Source of the DNA: an uncultured Chlorobiota bacterium
Lineage (GTDB): Bacteria > Bacteroidota > Ignavibacteria > UBA10030 > UBA6906
DNA length: 64,000 bases
Direction: 5' to 3'
NCBI GenBank assembly: GCA_900696645.1
Contig: CAADGV010000014.1
Span: 1 to 64,000 of the forward strand
Position numbers and translations under genes: made by a program
Shown here: positions 8,926 to 17,841 of the stretch, piece after piece
Position numbering within the stretch: the stretch's first letter is position 1
Layout of the letters: each line of letters opens with the position of its first letter
The notes under the pieces: generated by a model
The model's input: only the letters and a program-made list of their open reading frames with translations
What the model was told of the DNA's origin: nothing
Database searches by the model: none

Positions 8926-11900
8926 ATGAGGATCCATTGGAGGATTCTTCTCACGACACTTGCAGTCGCATGCCTGCTCTTCACGCCGCTTGCAACTCAG
9001 GCACAAGGCCCGACCGCAACACTCTTTGTCCAACCGTTCCCGTCTCCCTACCCCGGCGAATGGCAGACCAATCCCTCAATCGGATTTCTGACGATTCAGG
9101 GTCTCGGCGGCCAACCGGTGACCATCGATCTGCGAATCACGCGTCGCGCAGGCGGGCCTCCGATAGTCAGCGGCTCCAGCAGTCCGCAGACACTCATGCC
9201 GGGGCCGTCTTCAATACTCAACAATACTCAGTTTCTTTCGCTTCAGAACGTTACCTACGATCCATCCATCCGTCAGCAGGCAATTCGCAGCGGCAGGCTG
9301 CCGGAAGGCGAATATATCGCTTGTGTCGATATCAAGAACGCGAGTGGAGGAATAGTTGTACAGAATGTTTGCTCGCAGGTGTTCACCATCGTCTATCCCG
9401 ATCCGCCGCAACTGATCTCGCCCGCGAATCAGGATTCTGTTGCGCCGCAGTACCCGATCTTCTCCTGGACTCCCGTCACCGTTCCGCCGACGTTCACGCT
9501 TCGATACCAATTCAGAGTTGTAGAGGTTCTGCAGGGACAAGTGCCCGCGCAAGCGCTTGCCTCCAACAATCCGCACCACGAAGATCTGAACCTTGCAATA
9601 ACGAGTCTTGTGTATCCGATTTCGGCACAGGTATTGGTGCAGGGGAAACGCTACGCGTGGCAGATACAAGTTCTTGACCAGAACGACTATCCGGCAACTA
9701 CAAACAACGGCAGAAGCCAGATCTTCACATTCGTGTACAAGGGAACGTTGATTCCGCCGCCACCGCCGCCGATTCCACCGAACGAATGCATTCGCATGGT
9801 TGTGCACACACCCGAGGCGGGCGTGGTGTTGACGAGCAGCGATAAGCCGAAGTTCGTCGTGAACGCGAGTCCGGCGCTCAACTTTCAGCGATTGCAGCAA
9901 GGACGGCTGCGTGTGTGGAAGATGAATGATTCGAGCGAGGCGATGACTACGGCAATGGGACGCACACCGACGTTTCTGCTCGGCTTCAATGTGTCGGCAA
10001 CGACGCTGGGTTCGATGGAAATAGATTCAATGAACTCGCGTCTTGAAGTAAAGATGAGCGGAAGCGACCCGCAATTCTCCTTCACGCCCGAAGCAAATTC
10101 GTGGTACGTCTGGAGATTTGATCTGAAGTATGACAGAAATCTCGTCCGCAAAGACGGCGTGCAGTGTACCGTTGATACGTCATCGACGCCGGCGTATAAG
10201 TTCAAGTACGCTCCGAGTTCCGTTGCAGGAGGCGGCGAGTGCCGCGATGTGTGCAGCGCCCCTGCACCGACGAATACGACGCCATCTTCGTTGCCGTTTG
10301 TGCAGGGAGATACTGTGAAAATCGGGAAGTTCAACCTGATTCTCACACAAGTCTCCGGCGGAGCCGCAAATCTCTCGGGTAAGGGAGAGATAAAGATTCC
10401 GATGTTCAAGGCAAATTTGAAGGTGAAATTCACCGGACTCAAGGTGAATAGTCTGAAAGAAGTGTTCGACGGCGAAGTAACGGCCGAACAGACGGAAAAC
10501 TCTCCGCTCACGGAAGCCGAAGCAAACGGACTCGGTTCCGCGTTGGGTCTCACGCCGCAGAAAATCTCAACGATTCATGCAATTGCCAGCGATGCAACGC
10601 GGCTCGTCAGTTCACTGGCAGGCGCTACTCCGTTGACTCTGCCGATTGGATTAGACAAGGAAATTGCCGGTCAGCGCTATGTTGTAGGCATTATCGGTAT
10701 GGTGTTCAAGCCGACTGCCGCGTACTTGAACATGGCGATGTCGTACCCTATGCCCGATTGGGGAACGGATATTGCGCTTAGTCTCGGTGCACGCAACATC
10801 TGCTTCTCTCCGACAGGCATTGGCGGTGATGGTAACATCCAACTGTATCTCCCTAACGACCTCGGCTACACGTCGGGCGATTCGTGGGGATTCAGGTTTC
10901 TCGCATCCTCCGCCGCCGATTCGGGTTGCGTTGTGACGCTCGACTGCAAGGGCTTCAAAGATTTACGCCTTGCGGTGCATGTCGATTTCCCTCGTTCGTG
11001 GCTGCGTCCCTTCCCGACGGATGACGGCGTCTCGAAAGTGAAGGGGAAATTCCTCACACACATTTCCCGCGGCGGTAACTTCATCGCATCAGCAAATCTC
11101 GATAGATGCGAAATTACCAGCGCCCCCGGCTTTGTGCTGGAAGTTCAGGAAATGGTGTTCGACAAGTCGGTGGAGGAAAATCCCCCCGGCATCGTCTTCC
11201 CGGCAGGGTACGTCGGCATTACCGACAATACCTGGACGGGCTTTTATATCAAGCGGGCGAGTATTTCATTGCCGCCGCAGTTGAGAACATTCAACGCAAC
11301 GCAACCGCCGCAACTTGCCGTTCAGAATTTGTTGATCACGAAGGTGGGAATCACGGGTAGTTTCCGCGCGGAGAACGTCTTCATGTATCCCAACGGGAAT
11401 TTCGGAGATTGGGGTGGAAGTCTTGATACGCTTGCCGTTGAAGTCGTAAGCAGTTCGCTGCGTTCGGGATGGATGAAGGGGAAGATCAAGATGCCGATCT
11501 CGGAAAGCCCGATGCTGTACTCCGCCACGTTATCTCGGCCGGGAACATCCGATACGGCAAAAACTCTCACCTATGCGTTTGTGATTACGCCGGGCGATTC
11601 ATTCCAGGCGGATATTTGGAAAGCCAGTATTAAGTTGCAGCCGACATCGAACATCATCATCACCAACAATAATCCGCAGAGGAAGATGATCGCCTCTGCC
11701 GTTCTTAACGGCAGCGTGTCGATAGCCGGCAACATCGGCGGAATTCCCGACGTCAAACTTCCGGGCGTCGGGTTCCAGAATATGAAGTTGCAATCCGTGA
11801 AGCCCTACTTCACGAAGGGAACGTTCAGCTTCGCGAGTCCGCAAAAAGGGCTGGCCGGATTCCCTGTCTCCATCTCCAATATCGATATGGAGAACACGAC

Positions 11901-13386
11901 CCGCCAGGGCAAAGATCTTTCCGGAATCAAATTCACTATCAGCGTGAACGTTGCTCCCGGCTCGAACGCTATCAGCGGTGGAACAACTCTAAAGCTGTGG
12001 GGTGAACTGAATTTGACGGGGCCGGGACAGAAGTTTGCGTTCCACAGTATTGAACTCGATTCCGTCGGCGTGAATGCCGATTTAGGGCCGGTAAAAATTC
12101 TCGGCTATATCAAGCTCTACCGTGACGATCCCGTGTACGGCTCCGGGTTCAGAGGGGCCATCAAGGCGGATATTATTCAGCGCATAACCGTTACCTCGAC
12201 AGTACAGTTCGGGCAAGTGAGCGGCTTCCGGTATTTCTACGTCGATGCGAAAGGGATTTTCAATCCGGGGATTGCTTTCGGCACAACCGGAGTCGGGTTC
12301 TACGGACTAGGCGGCGGTTTCTGGTACAACATGCGGCGTGAAGGTCCGGCCAATCCGCCTGTGCCGACTTCATCGGGCGTAGCGGGCCCGACACCGGGCG
12401 CTACAGCGTCGGGGTTCCGGTTTGTTCCGAACAACGGCACGTTCGGCTTCAAGGCGCTTGTTGTTCTCGGCACCTATCCTTCGTCTGTTGCGTTCAATTG
12501 CGACGTGATTCTCGAAATTGAATTGCAACGCAATGCTGCTGCCGGTACTGTTTCGATGGGACGCATTTCGCTGCAAGGAAATGGCTACATGATGGCGGAA
12601 GTGACTGCACGCCAGAATGCAAAAGTGACGATGTTCTGCGACATCACCTACAACTTCCCGACGAAAACCCTGCACGGCGTCTTCAACGTGAACATCAATG
12701 CTACGCCGGTGAAGGGCAACGGCACTATGGTGATACATGTCGAACAATCGACGTGGTATGTGAAGATTGGTGAGCCGAGCAGCAGAATCAGTCTCACGCT
12801 TGCCCCCTGGATGCCCAGTGCACAGGCGTATCTGATGATGGGGAAGGGCTTGCCTCCTCCACCCCCGCCTCCGCCGCAGGTTCGTAATGTGATCGGCGGG
12901 CCGTCGGCGAACCGCGACACACGAATCGCGGCAGGCAACGGTTTTGCATTCGGCGCATCACTGTCGTTTGATACAGGCCGGCAAACGTTTTCCATCTTCT
13001 ACGGACAAGTAAGTGCCGGCGGCGGCTTCGATATTGCCATTCTGAAGCAAGTTCGCTGTACGGGTATCAACGGCTGGCAGGCTCAGGGCCAACTCTATGC
13101 CTGGGTGAATGCTTCCATCGGATTGTATGTTGATGTCGGATTCTGGACGTACAAACCGTGCGGACCGTGGTACTGCTACGTGTGCAAGTGGTGCAAGGCC
13201 AGCTATGTCGGGTACAAGGGCAACTTCGAAATCCTGGGCGTTAGTGCAGCAGCGTTGCTTGAAGCTGGCGGCCCGAATCCGTTGTGGGTGAAGGGTACGA
13301 TTAAGGGCAACTACAATATCCTTGGCGGACTTGTGAAGGGGCATTGCACATTCCAGTTTAGCAAAGGAACGGAGTGTAGAATATGA
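8926..13386 (+). CDS. Giant secreted beta-rich surface protein (unrecognised family)
   Basis: 1486 residues from ATG 8926, with GGGAGG six bases upstream; TTG 8920 is less likely. Residues 1-27 are a signal peptide ending in ATQAQ. An N-terminal beta domain (about 28-160) is followed by an Ig/FnIII-like domain (PPQLISPANQDSV ... KRYAWQIQVLDQN, 165-270), a proline linker near 275, and a second Ig-like region. Then come almost 1000 residues of alternating short strands (KIPMFKANLKVKFTGLKV, GKGEIKIPM, LWGELNLTG) that look like one extended beta structure. A run of eight prolines lies near residue 1310. Near 1412 is a cysteine cluster (KPCGPWYCYVCKWCK). The protein ends CTFQFSKGTECRI, with no T9SS domain and no lipobox. 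It resembles very large unnamed or TANFOR-type proteins of Bacteroidota, but I cannot name it with confidence. Its stop overlaps the next gene's start (ATGA), so they are co-translated. Confidence 0.8.
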   Translation: MRIHWRILLTTLAVACLLFTPLATQAQGPTATLFVQPFPSPYPGEWQTNPSIGFLTIQGLGGQPVTIDLRITRRAGGPPIVSGSSSPQTLMPGPSSILNNTQFLSLQNVTYDPSIRQQAIRSGRLPEGEYIACVDIKNASGGIVVQNVCSQVFTIVYPDPPQLISPANQDSVAPQYPIFSWTPVTVPPTFTLRYQFRVVEVLQGQVPAQALASNNPHHEDLNLAITSLVYPISAQVLVQGKRYAWQIQVLDQNDYPATTNNGRSQIFTFVYKGTLIPPPPPPIPPNECIRMVVHTPEAGVVLTSSDKPKFVVNASPALNFQRLQQGRLRVWKMNDSSEAMTTAMGRTPTFLLGFNVSATTLGSMEIDSMNSRLEVKMSGSDPQFSFTPEANSWYVWRFDLKYDRNLVRKDGVQCTVDTSSTPAYKFKYAPSSVAGGGECRDVCSAPAPTNTTPSSLPFVQGDTVKIGKFNLILTQVSGGAANLSGKGEIKIPMFKANLKVKFTGLKVNSLKEVFDGEVTAEQTENSPLTEAEANGLGSALGLTPQKISTIHAIASDATRLVSSLAGATPLTLPIGLDKEIAGQRYVVGIIGMVFKPTAAYLNMAMSYPMPDWGTDIALSLGARNICFSPTGIGGDGNIQLYLPNDLGYTSGDSWGFRFLASSAADSGCVVTLDCKGFKDLRLAVHVDFPRSWLRPFPTDDGVSKVKGKFLTHISRGGNFIASANLDRCEITSAPGFVLEVQEMVFDKSVEENPPGIVFPAGYVGITDNTWTGFYIKRASISLPPQLRTFNATQPPQLAVQNLLITKVGITGSFRAENVFMYPNGNFGDWGGSLDTLAVEVVSSSLRSGWMKGKIKMPISESPMLYSATLSRPGTSDTAKTLTYAFVITPGDSFQADIWKASIKLQPTSNIIITNNNPQRKMIASAVLNGSVSIAGNIGGIPDVKLPGVGFQNMKLQSVKPYFTKGTFSFASPQKGLAGFPVSISNIDMENTTRQGKDLSGIKFTISVNVAPGSNAISGGTTLKLWGELNLTGPGQKFAFHSIELDSVGVNADLGPVKILGYIKLYRDDPVYGSGFRGAIKADIIQRITVTSTVQFGQVSGFRYFYVDAKGIFNPGIAFGTTGVGFYGLGGGFWYNMRREGPANPPVPTSSGVAGPTPGATASGFRFVPNNGTFGFKALVVLGTYPSSVAFNCDVILEIELQRNAAAGTVSMGRISLQGNGYMMAEVTARQNAKVTMFCDITYNFPTKTLHGVFNVNINATPVKGNGTMVIHVEQSTWYVKIGEPSSRISLTLAPWMPSAQAYLMMGKGLPPPPPPPPQVRNVIGGPSANRDTRIAAGNGFAFGASLSFDTGRQTFSIFYGQVSAGGGFDIAILKQVRCTGINGWQAQGQLYAWVNASIGLYVDVGFWTYKPCGPWYCYVCKWCKASYVGYKGNFEILGVSAAALLEAGGPNPLWVKGTIKGNYNILGGLVKGHCTFQFSKGTECRI

Positions 13387-15497
13387 GAAGACGAACCTTT
13401 TTCCATGCGGGGGTTACATTGTTGTTTGTCGTGAGCGGGGCAGCATTCTCACAACAACCGGCAGACCCGCCGCAATCGGTTCCTCGTGACCCGGGGTTTG
13501 CACAAATCAAAGTGTTGGCGAGAACGAGCAACGATTCTGTCGTACTCCGCTGGGCGCCGAATACACCACACGGTTGGTACGTCGCAAACCGGACGGGCTA
13601 TGTTGTCGAACGTCGGTCGGGCGCCGGACAGTTCACACGGATGACTCCCGACACGCTTCATCCGTGGATGCCGGAGCAGTTCTTGGACGCAATCAATGCT
13701 GACAGGGAGAATGCGCTTTTTCCGCTCGCGTTACAGGCTGTGTGGGGAGATTCGGTGTTGCTGGATCTTGTTCCGACCGGAGGCGATACGGTAGGCGCAA
13801 TGGCGGAATTGAGCATGAATCTCTACAGTTACGCCCTCTTTGCGGCTGATAACGATCCCAATGTGGCGTCGGCGTTGGGCCTCCGCTACGTTGACAGAAC
13901 TGTGCGGGCAGGTGAAACGTACACCTACCGCATCCGGCTGAACGAGCCGCGGCCCTACAGAATTGATGCAGGCGAAGTGACGGTTGTGGTCCGGCCGCCG
14001 GAACCGAATCCACCTCCCGCAAATCTTACCGCCCTCGGATTGGATGGCAGAATCGAAATCCGCTGGGATGAATTGATGCGGGATCATCATACAGGATACA
14101 ACATCTACCGCTCGGAAGACGGCGGAAGAATATTCAACAAGCTCAACTCTACGCCGATTGTGATGGTCACGCGCACGGATACCGTTCAGCGCGGCATAGG
14201 CGTATACACGGACAGTACAATTGTCAACTACAGGCCGTACAAGTATCGCGTCCGGGGGATAAATGCGTTCGGTGAGTTGGGTCCGCACGCGGAAGTCGAG
14301 GCGATGGGGCGCGATCTGACGCCGCCTGCTCCGCCCATCGTCAAGAATCCGGAACAGATCGAGCGAAACAGAATTCGCCTGACGTGGGATGTCATTCAAG
14401 TCGATGCCGATCTTGCAGGATTCATTGTCTCCCGCAGTGCATTGTCCGACAGCAACTTCCGGCCGATTACCCCGAGGCCGCTTCCGAAAACGGCCCGAAC
14501 GTTCATTGACGAGCGGCCCGATGATGCCGAGCCCTACTATCTTGTATCATCAATTGATACAGCGGGTAATACGGCTGCGGCATTTCCGGTTATGGGATTT
14601 GTGATTGATTCGACGCCGCCGGCAGTTCCGCGAGGACTTTCAGGGATGATCGACACGAATGGCGTTGTTCACTTGCGGTGGAACAAGAATCTTGAACGCA
14701 ACATCTTCGGCTATCGTGTGCTTCGCGCAAATGCCGCCGACCATGAATTCGCCCAGCTTACGGGCGATGTGTGGCGCGATACGACATTCACCGATACTGT
14801 TGAAGTGAACACACTCACGCTGTACATCTACTACAGAATTGCCGCAGTCAACAATCGGTACAATCATTCCGAGTTGTCACCGATTCTTGCCTTGCGCCGT
14901 CCCGATCGTGTTCCGCCGGATGCGCCGGTGTTCACAGATGTTCAAGTCAGTGATTCGGCTGTGATGCTGAAGTGGGCTGCCAGCACAAGCGAGGACATGC
15001 ATTCACATGTACTCTACCGTCGTCCCGCCGACTCGGCGAGTTGGTCAAGACTTGCCGTACTCTCCCGTACGGCTTCGGAGTATGTAGATAAAGCCGTGAA
15101 GCAAAGCGTGATGTACGAATATCAGATAGAGGCGGTTGACAGCAGCGGGCTTCGAGCGATGGCGCTGCTGTCCGTTCAGGGCCGGCCGTACGATACGGGC
15201 GTACGACCGCCTGTTTCGGGCCTTAACGCGCAGTTTGATCCGTTACAAAACAAGATTGTGCTTACCTGGTCGTACTCCACCCGGAAAGAAGAGAAGTTCC
15301 ATTTTCTGATCTATCGGTCGGCAAAGGGCTCTCCTTTCAATCAGTTCAAAGCTATCCCGTCGGGACAACAGACATTTACGGACACCGAGCTTCTCGGCGA
15401 TGGCGCGTACATTTACGGTGTTCAGGTCGTTGCCGACAACGGCGCGCAGTCACGCATCAGCGAACGCGCCCAGGTATCGGTGTACAGCACACGATAA
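13383..15497 (+). CDS. Secreted fibronectin type III repeat protein
   Basis: 704 residues. Its ATG overlaps the stop of the preceding gene in an ATGA. Residues 1-24 are a signal peptide (RRTFFHAGVTLLF ... AFSQQ). From about 210 onward there are four or five FnIII-like units, each with a PPxPP-type entry and conserved LxWD/W and YRS/YRV motifs: IEIRWDELMRDHHTGYNIYR, RIRLTWDVIQVDADLAGF, VHLRWNKNLERNIFGYRV, VMLKWAASTSEDMHSHVLYR and IVLTWSYSTRKEEKFHFLIY. No catalytic domain, sorting domain or transmembrane helix is seen. Position and overlap suggest a periplasmic or surface partner of the 1486-residue protein and of the barrel protein that follows 24 bases downstream. Confidence 0.85.
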   Translation: MRRRTFFHAGVTLLFVVSGAAFSQQPADPPQSVPRDPGFAQIKVLARTSNDSVVLRWAPNTPHGWYVANRTGYVVERRSGAGQFTRMTPDTLHPWMPEQFLDAINADRENALFPLALQAVWGDSVLLDLVPTGGDTVGAMAELSMNLYSYALFAADNDPNVASALGLRYVDRTVRAGETYTYRIRLNEPRPYRIDAGEVTVVVRPPEPNPPPANLTALGLDGRIEIRWDELMRDHHTGYNIYRSEDGGRIFNKLNSTPIVMVTRTDTVQRGIGVYTDSTIVNYRPYKYRVRGINAFGELGPHAEVEAMGRDLTPPAPPIVKNPEQIERNRIRLTWDVIQVDADLAGFIVSRSALSDSNFRPITPRPLPKTARTFIDERPDDAEPYYLVSSIDTAGNTAAAFPVMGFVIDSTPPAVPRGLSGMIDTNGVVHLRWNKNLERNIFGYRVLRANAADHEFAQLTGDVWRDTTFTDTVEVNTLTLYIYYRIAAVNNRYNHSELSPILALRRPDRVPPDAPVFTDVQVSDSAVMLKWAASTSEDMHSHVLYRRPADSASWSRLAVLSRTASEYVDKAVKQSVMYEYQIEAVDSSGLRAMALLSVQGRPYDTGVRPPVSGLNAQFDPLQNKIVLTWSYSTRKEEKFHFLIYRSAKGSPFNQFKAIPSGQQTFTDTELLGDGAYIYGVQVVADNGAQSRISERAQVSVYSTR

Positions 15498-15521
15498 ATT
15501 CCACCGCCAGGAAAGAACATC

Positions 15522-17213
15522 ATGGCTCAACATCGAACAGCGGGGGGAATTGCAGTCACACTCGTGCTTGCATTGATCGCATCGACTCTTTACGCGCAGT
15601 CGCCGCCAGACACCTCGACATTCCTCGAGCGAGCCGTGAAATTGGGGGGTGAAATCGGCACATACGGCGAATGGTACAGCATCAACGGACAGGATCGCCG
15701 CCGCCCGTCAACAACGGGACGCTTGTTCATCCGCCCTACGTTGACGTTCTTTGATGCCCTTTCTCTCAACTTTGATATTCTTCTTTCAACCGAAGGAACG
15801 GCTGCCCGGCAGAACATCAACCAACTCGGACTTCATCCCACTTGGAAATGGGGAAATGCCCATGTCGGTGACTTCACCGAAACCTACTCCGACTACACGC
15901 TGAACGGCATCATGATTCGCGGTGGCGCATTCAACATCAATCCGGGAATCTTCCGTCTCTCGGCAATTGGCGGTTTTACAAAGCGCGCCGTTGGTGGCGG
16001 GGCTGATAACGGTGCGTTCGACCGCTACCTGTATGGGGGAAAAGTCGGAATCGGAACCGAAACAGGCGGATACGTTGATCTCTTGTTTCTTCGCGTGCGT
16101 GATGAGATTTCGTCGCTTCCACCGAGTAGTCAACAAGTTGTGATTGATTCGACGAATCCTTCGTTGACTCCACCACGAAGATTTGAGGTGACACCACAGG
16201 AAAATCTCGTCGCCGGCATTCTGGCAAATCTGAAACTCTTCGAGAATACCATTCAGTGGAAGACTGACGCAACGGTTGGATTGTTCACGCGGGATATGCG
16301 TGTTGCTGCCGATACAACGCTGAAAATTCCGAGCCCGATCAACAAGCTCTACAGGGCGAACGTTACGTCAAACGTCGACGTTGCTGTAACATCCGAAATG
16401 ATTGTCGATGTCGGGAATGTGAATGTGAAAGGGGGATACAAATACATCGGGTCGGGATACAACTCGCTCGGCACGGCCTATCTGCTGAATGACCAGCAGG
16501 AATTTTTGCTGGCGCCGTCATTCAGAATCAACGATTGGTCGGTAGCGTTGAGTTATACGCGGCAGAACGACAATCTTCTGAACCAGAAAACATTTACAAC
16601 AGTCAGAAACATCTACACATCCAACATTACATTCCGTCCGGCGCAACTCTGGACGTCGAACATTCTTGCCAACTATCTGAACATGGATAACCGCTCGCCA
16701 AACGACACGACGCGCGTTGCCTTTTCGAGTCTGACACTCGGCACGAACCAGATTTTCGTGTTTACGCCAGGTTCCTTTGTGCAGGCTGTGACATTGGCCT
16801 ACATCTACCAACAATCGGGCGATGATTCGCCGTTGCGCGCGGGAATGAAATCAACGACGCATTCAGCAACGCTCGGCACGGTCATTCCTTTCGGCACCTC
16901 GTTCACTCTTTCCCCGACGGCGGGCGTTGTGCATTACAATCTTGGTTCGTTCGGCAGTCAGACAACGCAAACGTACGGACTTTCTCTCCAGAACCGCGCC
17001 GTCGAAAACAAGCTCATTACAACTCTTGCCTCCAGCGCATCGTTCGTGAAATCAAGCACGTCATTGCGCAACACACTTGCATCCAACTACCAGTTGACGC
17101 AATCATCGGTGGTCGGGCTCAGCTTCGGCATGACGAACTTCAACGGCGGTTCGCTTTCCAACCTGAAGTTCAACGAATACGTCGGCGCGGTTACGTTCAC
17201 ACAACGGTTTTAA
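15522..17213 (+). CDS. Predicted outer-membrane beta-barrel protein
   Basis: 563 residues. CCAGGAAAG precedes the ATG. A signal peptide (about 1-26, ending TLYAQ) is followed by a long series of alternating aromatic/polar strands: GRLFIRPTLTFFDALSLNFDILL, AHVGDFTETYSDYTLNGIMIRGG, GGYVDLLFLRVRDE and ISQWTL-like amphipathic segments. It ends with AVTFTQRF; a C-terminal phenylalanine is the classical barrel assembly signal. Third gene of the operon that begins at 8926. It could be the membrane anchor or export channel for the two secreted proteins encoded upstream, but that is inference from gene order. No porin or TonB-receptor family could be assigned. Confidence 0.8.
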   Translation: MAQHRTAGGIAVTLVLALIASTLYAQSPPDTSTFLERAVKLGGEIGTYGEWYSINGQDRRRPSTTGRLFIRPTLTFFDALSLNFDILLSTEGTAARQNINQLGLHPTWKWGNAHVGDFTETYSDYTLNGIMIRGGAFNINPGIFRLSAIGGFTKRAVGGGADNGAFDRYLYGGKVGIGTETGGYVDLLFLRVRDEISSLPPSSQQVVIDSTNPSLTPPRRFEVTPQENLVAGILANLKLFENTIQWKTDATVGLFTRDMRVAADTTLKIPSPINKLYRANVTSNVDVAVTSEMIVDVGNVNVKGGYKYIGSGYNSLGTAYLLNDQQEFLLAPSFRINDWSVALSYTRQNDNLLNQKTFTTVRNIYTSNITFRPAQLWTSNILANYLNMDNRSPNDTTRVAFSSLTLGTNQIFVFTPGSFVQAVTLAYIYQQSGDDSPLRAGMKSTTHSATLGTVIPFGTSFTLSPTAGVVHYNLGSFGSQTTQTYGLSLQNRAVENKLITTLASSASFVKSSTSLRNTLASNYQLTQSSVVGLSFGMTNFNGGSLSNLKFNEYVGAVTFTQRF

Positions 17214-17424
17214 CGCCGACCGGGTTGCGCTTTCTCATTTCCTTTGCTTCTTTCTCATCCCTGAGAATGCTATCTTGTAGCATCATCCCGAATCGAGGGG
17301 AACAGGCGTTGGTATGATTGTTGAGATTCACGGGGGGAGTAGGCCTGTGGAAGCCGATGAGCTTTTCAACACTATCTCCAAACAAAATGAAAATCCTGCT
17401 TTGTTTGACGCGGAAGGCGTGCAA

Positions 17425-17829
17425 ATGAAACCGACTCACATCGAACATATCGGCATTGCGGTAAAAAATCTGGATGCCGCCATCAAATACTATGAGGAAG
17501 TCCTCGGCTTGAAATGCTACGCAATCGAAGAAGTGAAGGATCAAAAAGTGAAGACGGCATTCTTCATGGTCGGTGAAACAAAAATCGAATTGCTGGAAAC
17601 AACCGACCCCGAAGGGCCGATCGGCAAGTTCATCGAGAAGAAAGGGGAAGGAATTCATCATGTGGCGTTTGCGGTAAGCGGACTTCAACAGGTGCTGAAG
17701 GAAGTTGAATCCAAGGGGGTTCAGCTTATCGACAAGCAACCGCGCAAAGGAGCGGAGGGACTGCACATTGCGTTCCTCCATCCGAAATCCACCGGCGGCG
17801 TGCTGACAGAGTTGTGCGAAAAACCATGA
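17425..17829 (+). CDS. mce: Methylmalonyl-CoA epimerase
   Basis: 134 residues from ATG 17425, with GGAAGG eight bases upstream; a longer frame to 17314 would add 37 residues without similarity. The vicinal-oxygen-chelate fold is clear: THIEHIGIAVKNLDAAIKYY with the first metal His, then KIELLETTDPEGPI, GIHHVAFAV with the second His, and GGVLTELCEK with the Glu ligand. It interconverts (R)- and (S)-methylmalonyl-CoA in the cytosol, linking the mutase to the decarboxylase. It lies 12 bases ahead of the carboxyltransferase gene and heads the mmd operon, which supports the assignment. TATCTTG at 17271-17277 may be part of its promoter. Confidence 0.93.
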   Translation: MKPTHIEHIGIAVKNLDAAIKYYEEVLGLKCYAIEEVKDQKVKTAFFMVGETKIELLETTDPEGPIGKFIEKKGEGIHHVAFAVSGLQQVLKEVESKGVQLIDKQPRKGAEGLHIAFLHPKSTGGVLTELCEKP

Positions 17830-17841
17830 ACCGGAACTGAT

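Noticed and set aside
9740..9790. Proline codon repeats (CCGCCACCGCCGCCG) as a possible microsatellite
   Set aside because: They are in frame inside the giant protein gene and simply encode proline linkers; another such run is at about 12850-12880.
17314..17424. N-terminal extension of methylmalonyl-CoA epimerase from the ATG at 17314
   Set aside because: The 37 added residues do not belong to the family, and a better ribosome-binding site precedes the ATG at 17425.
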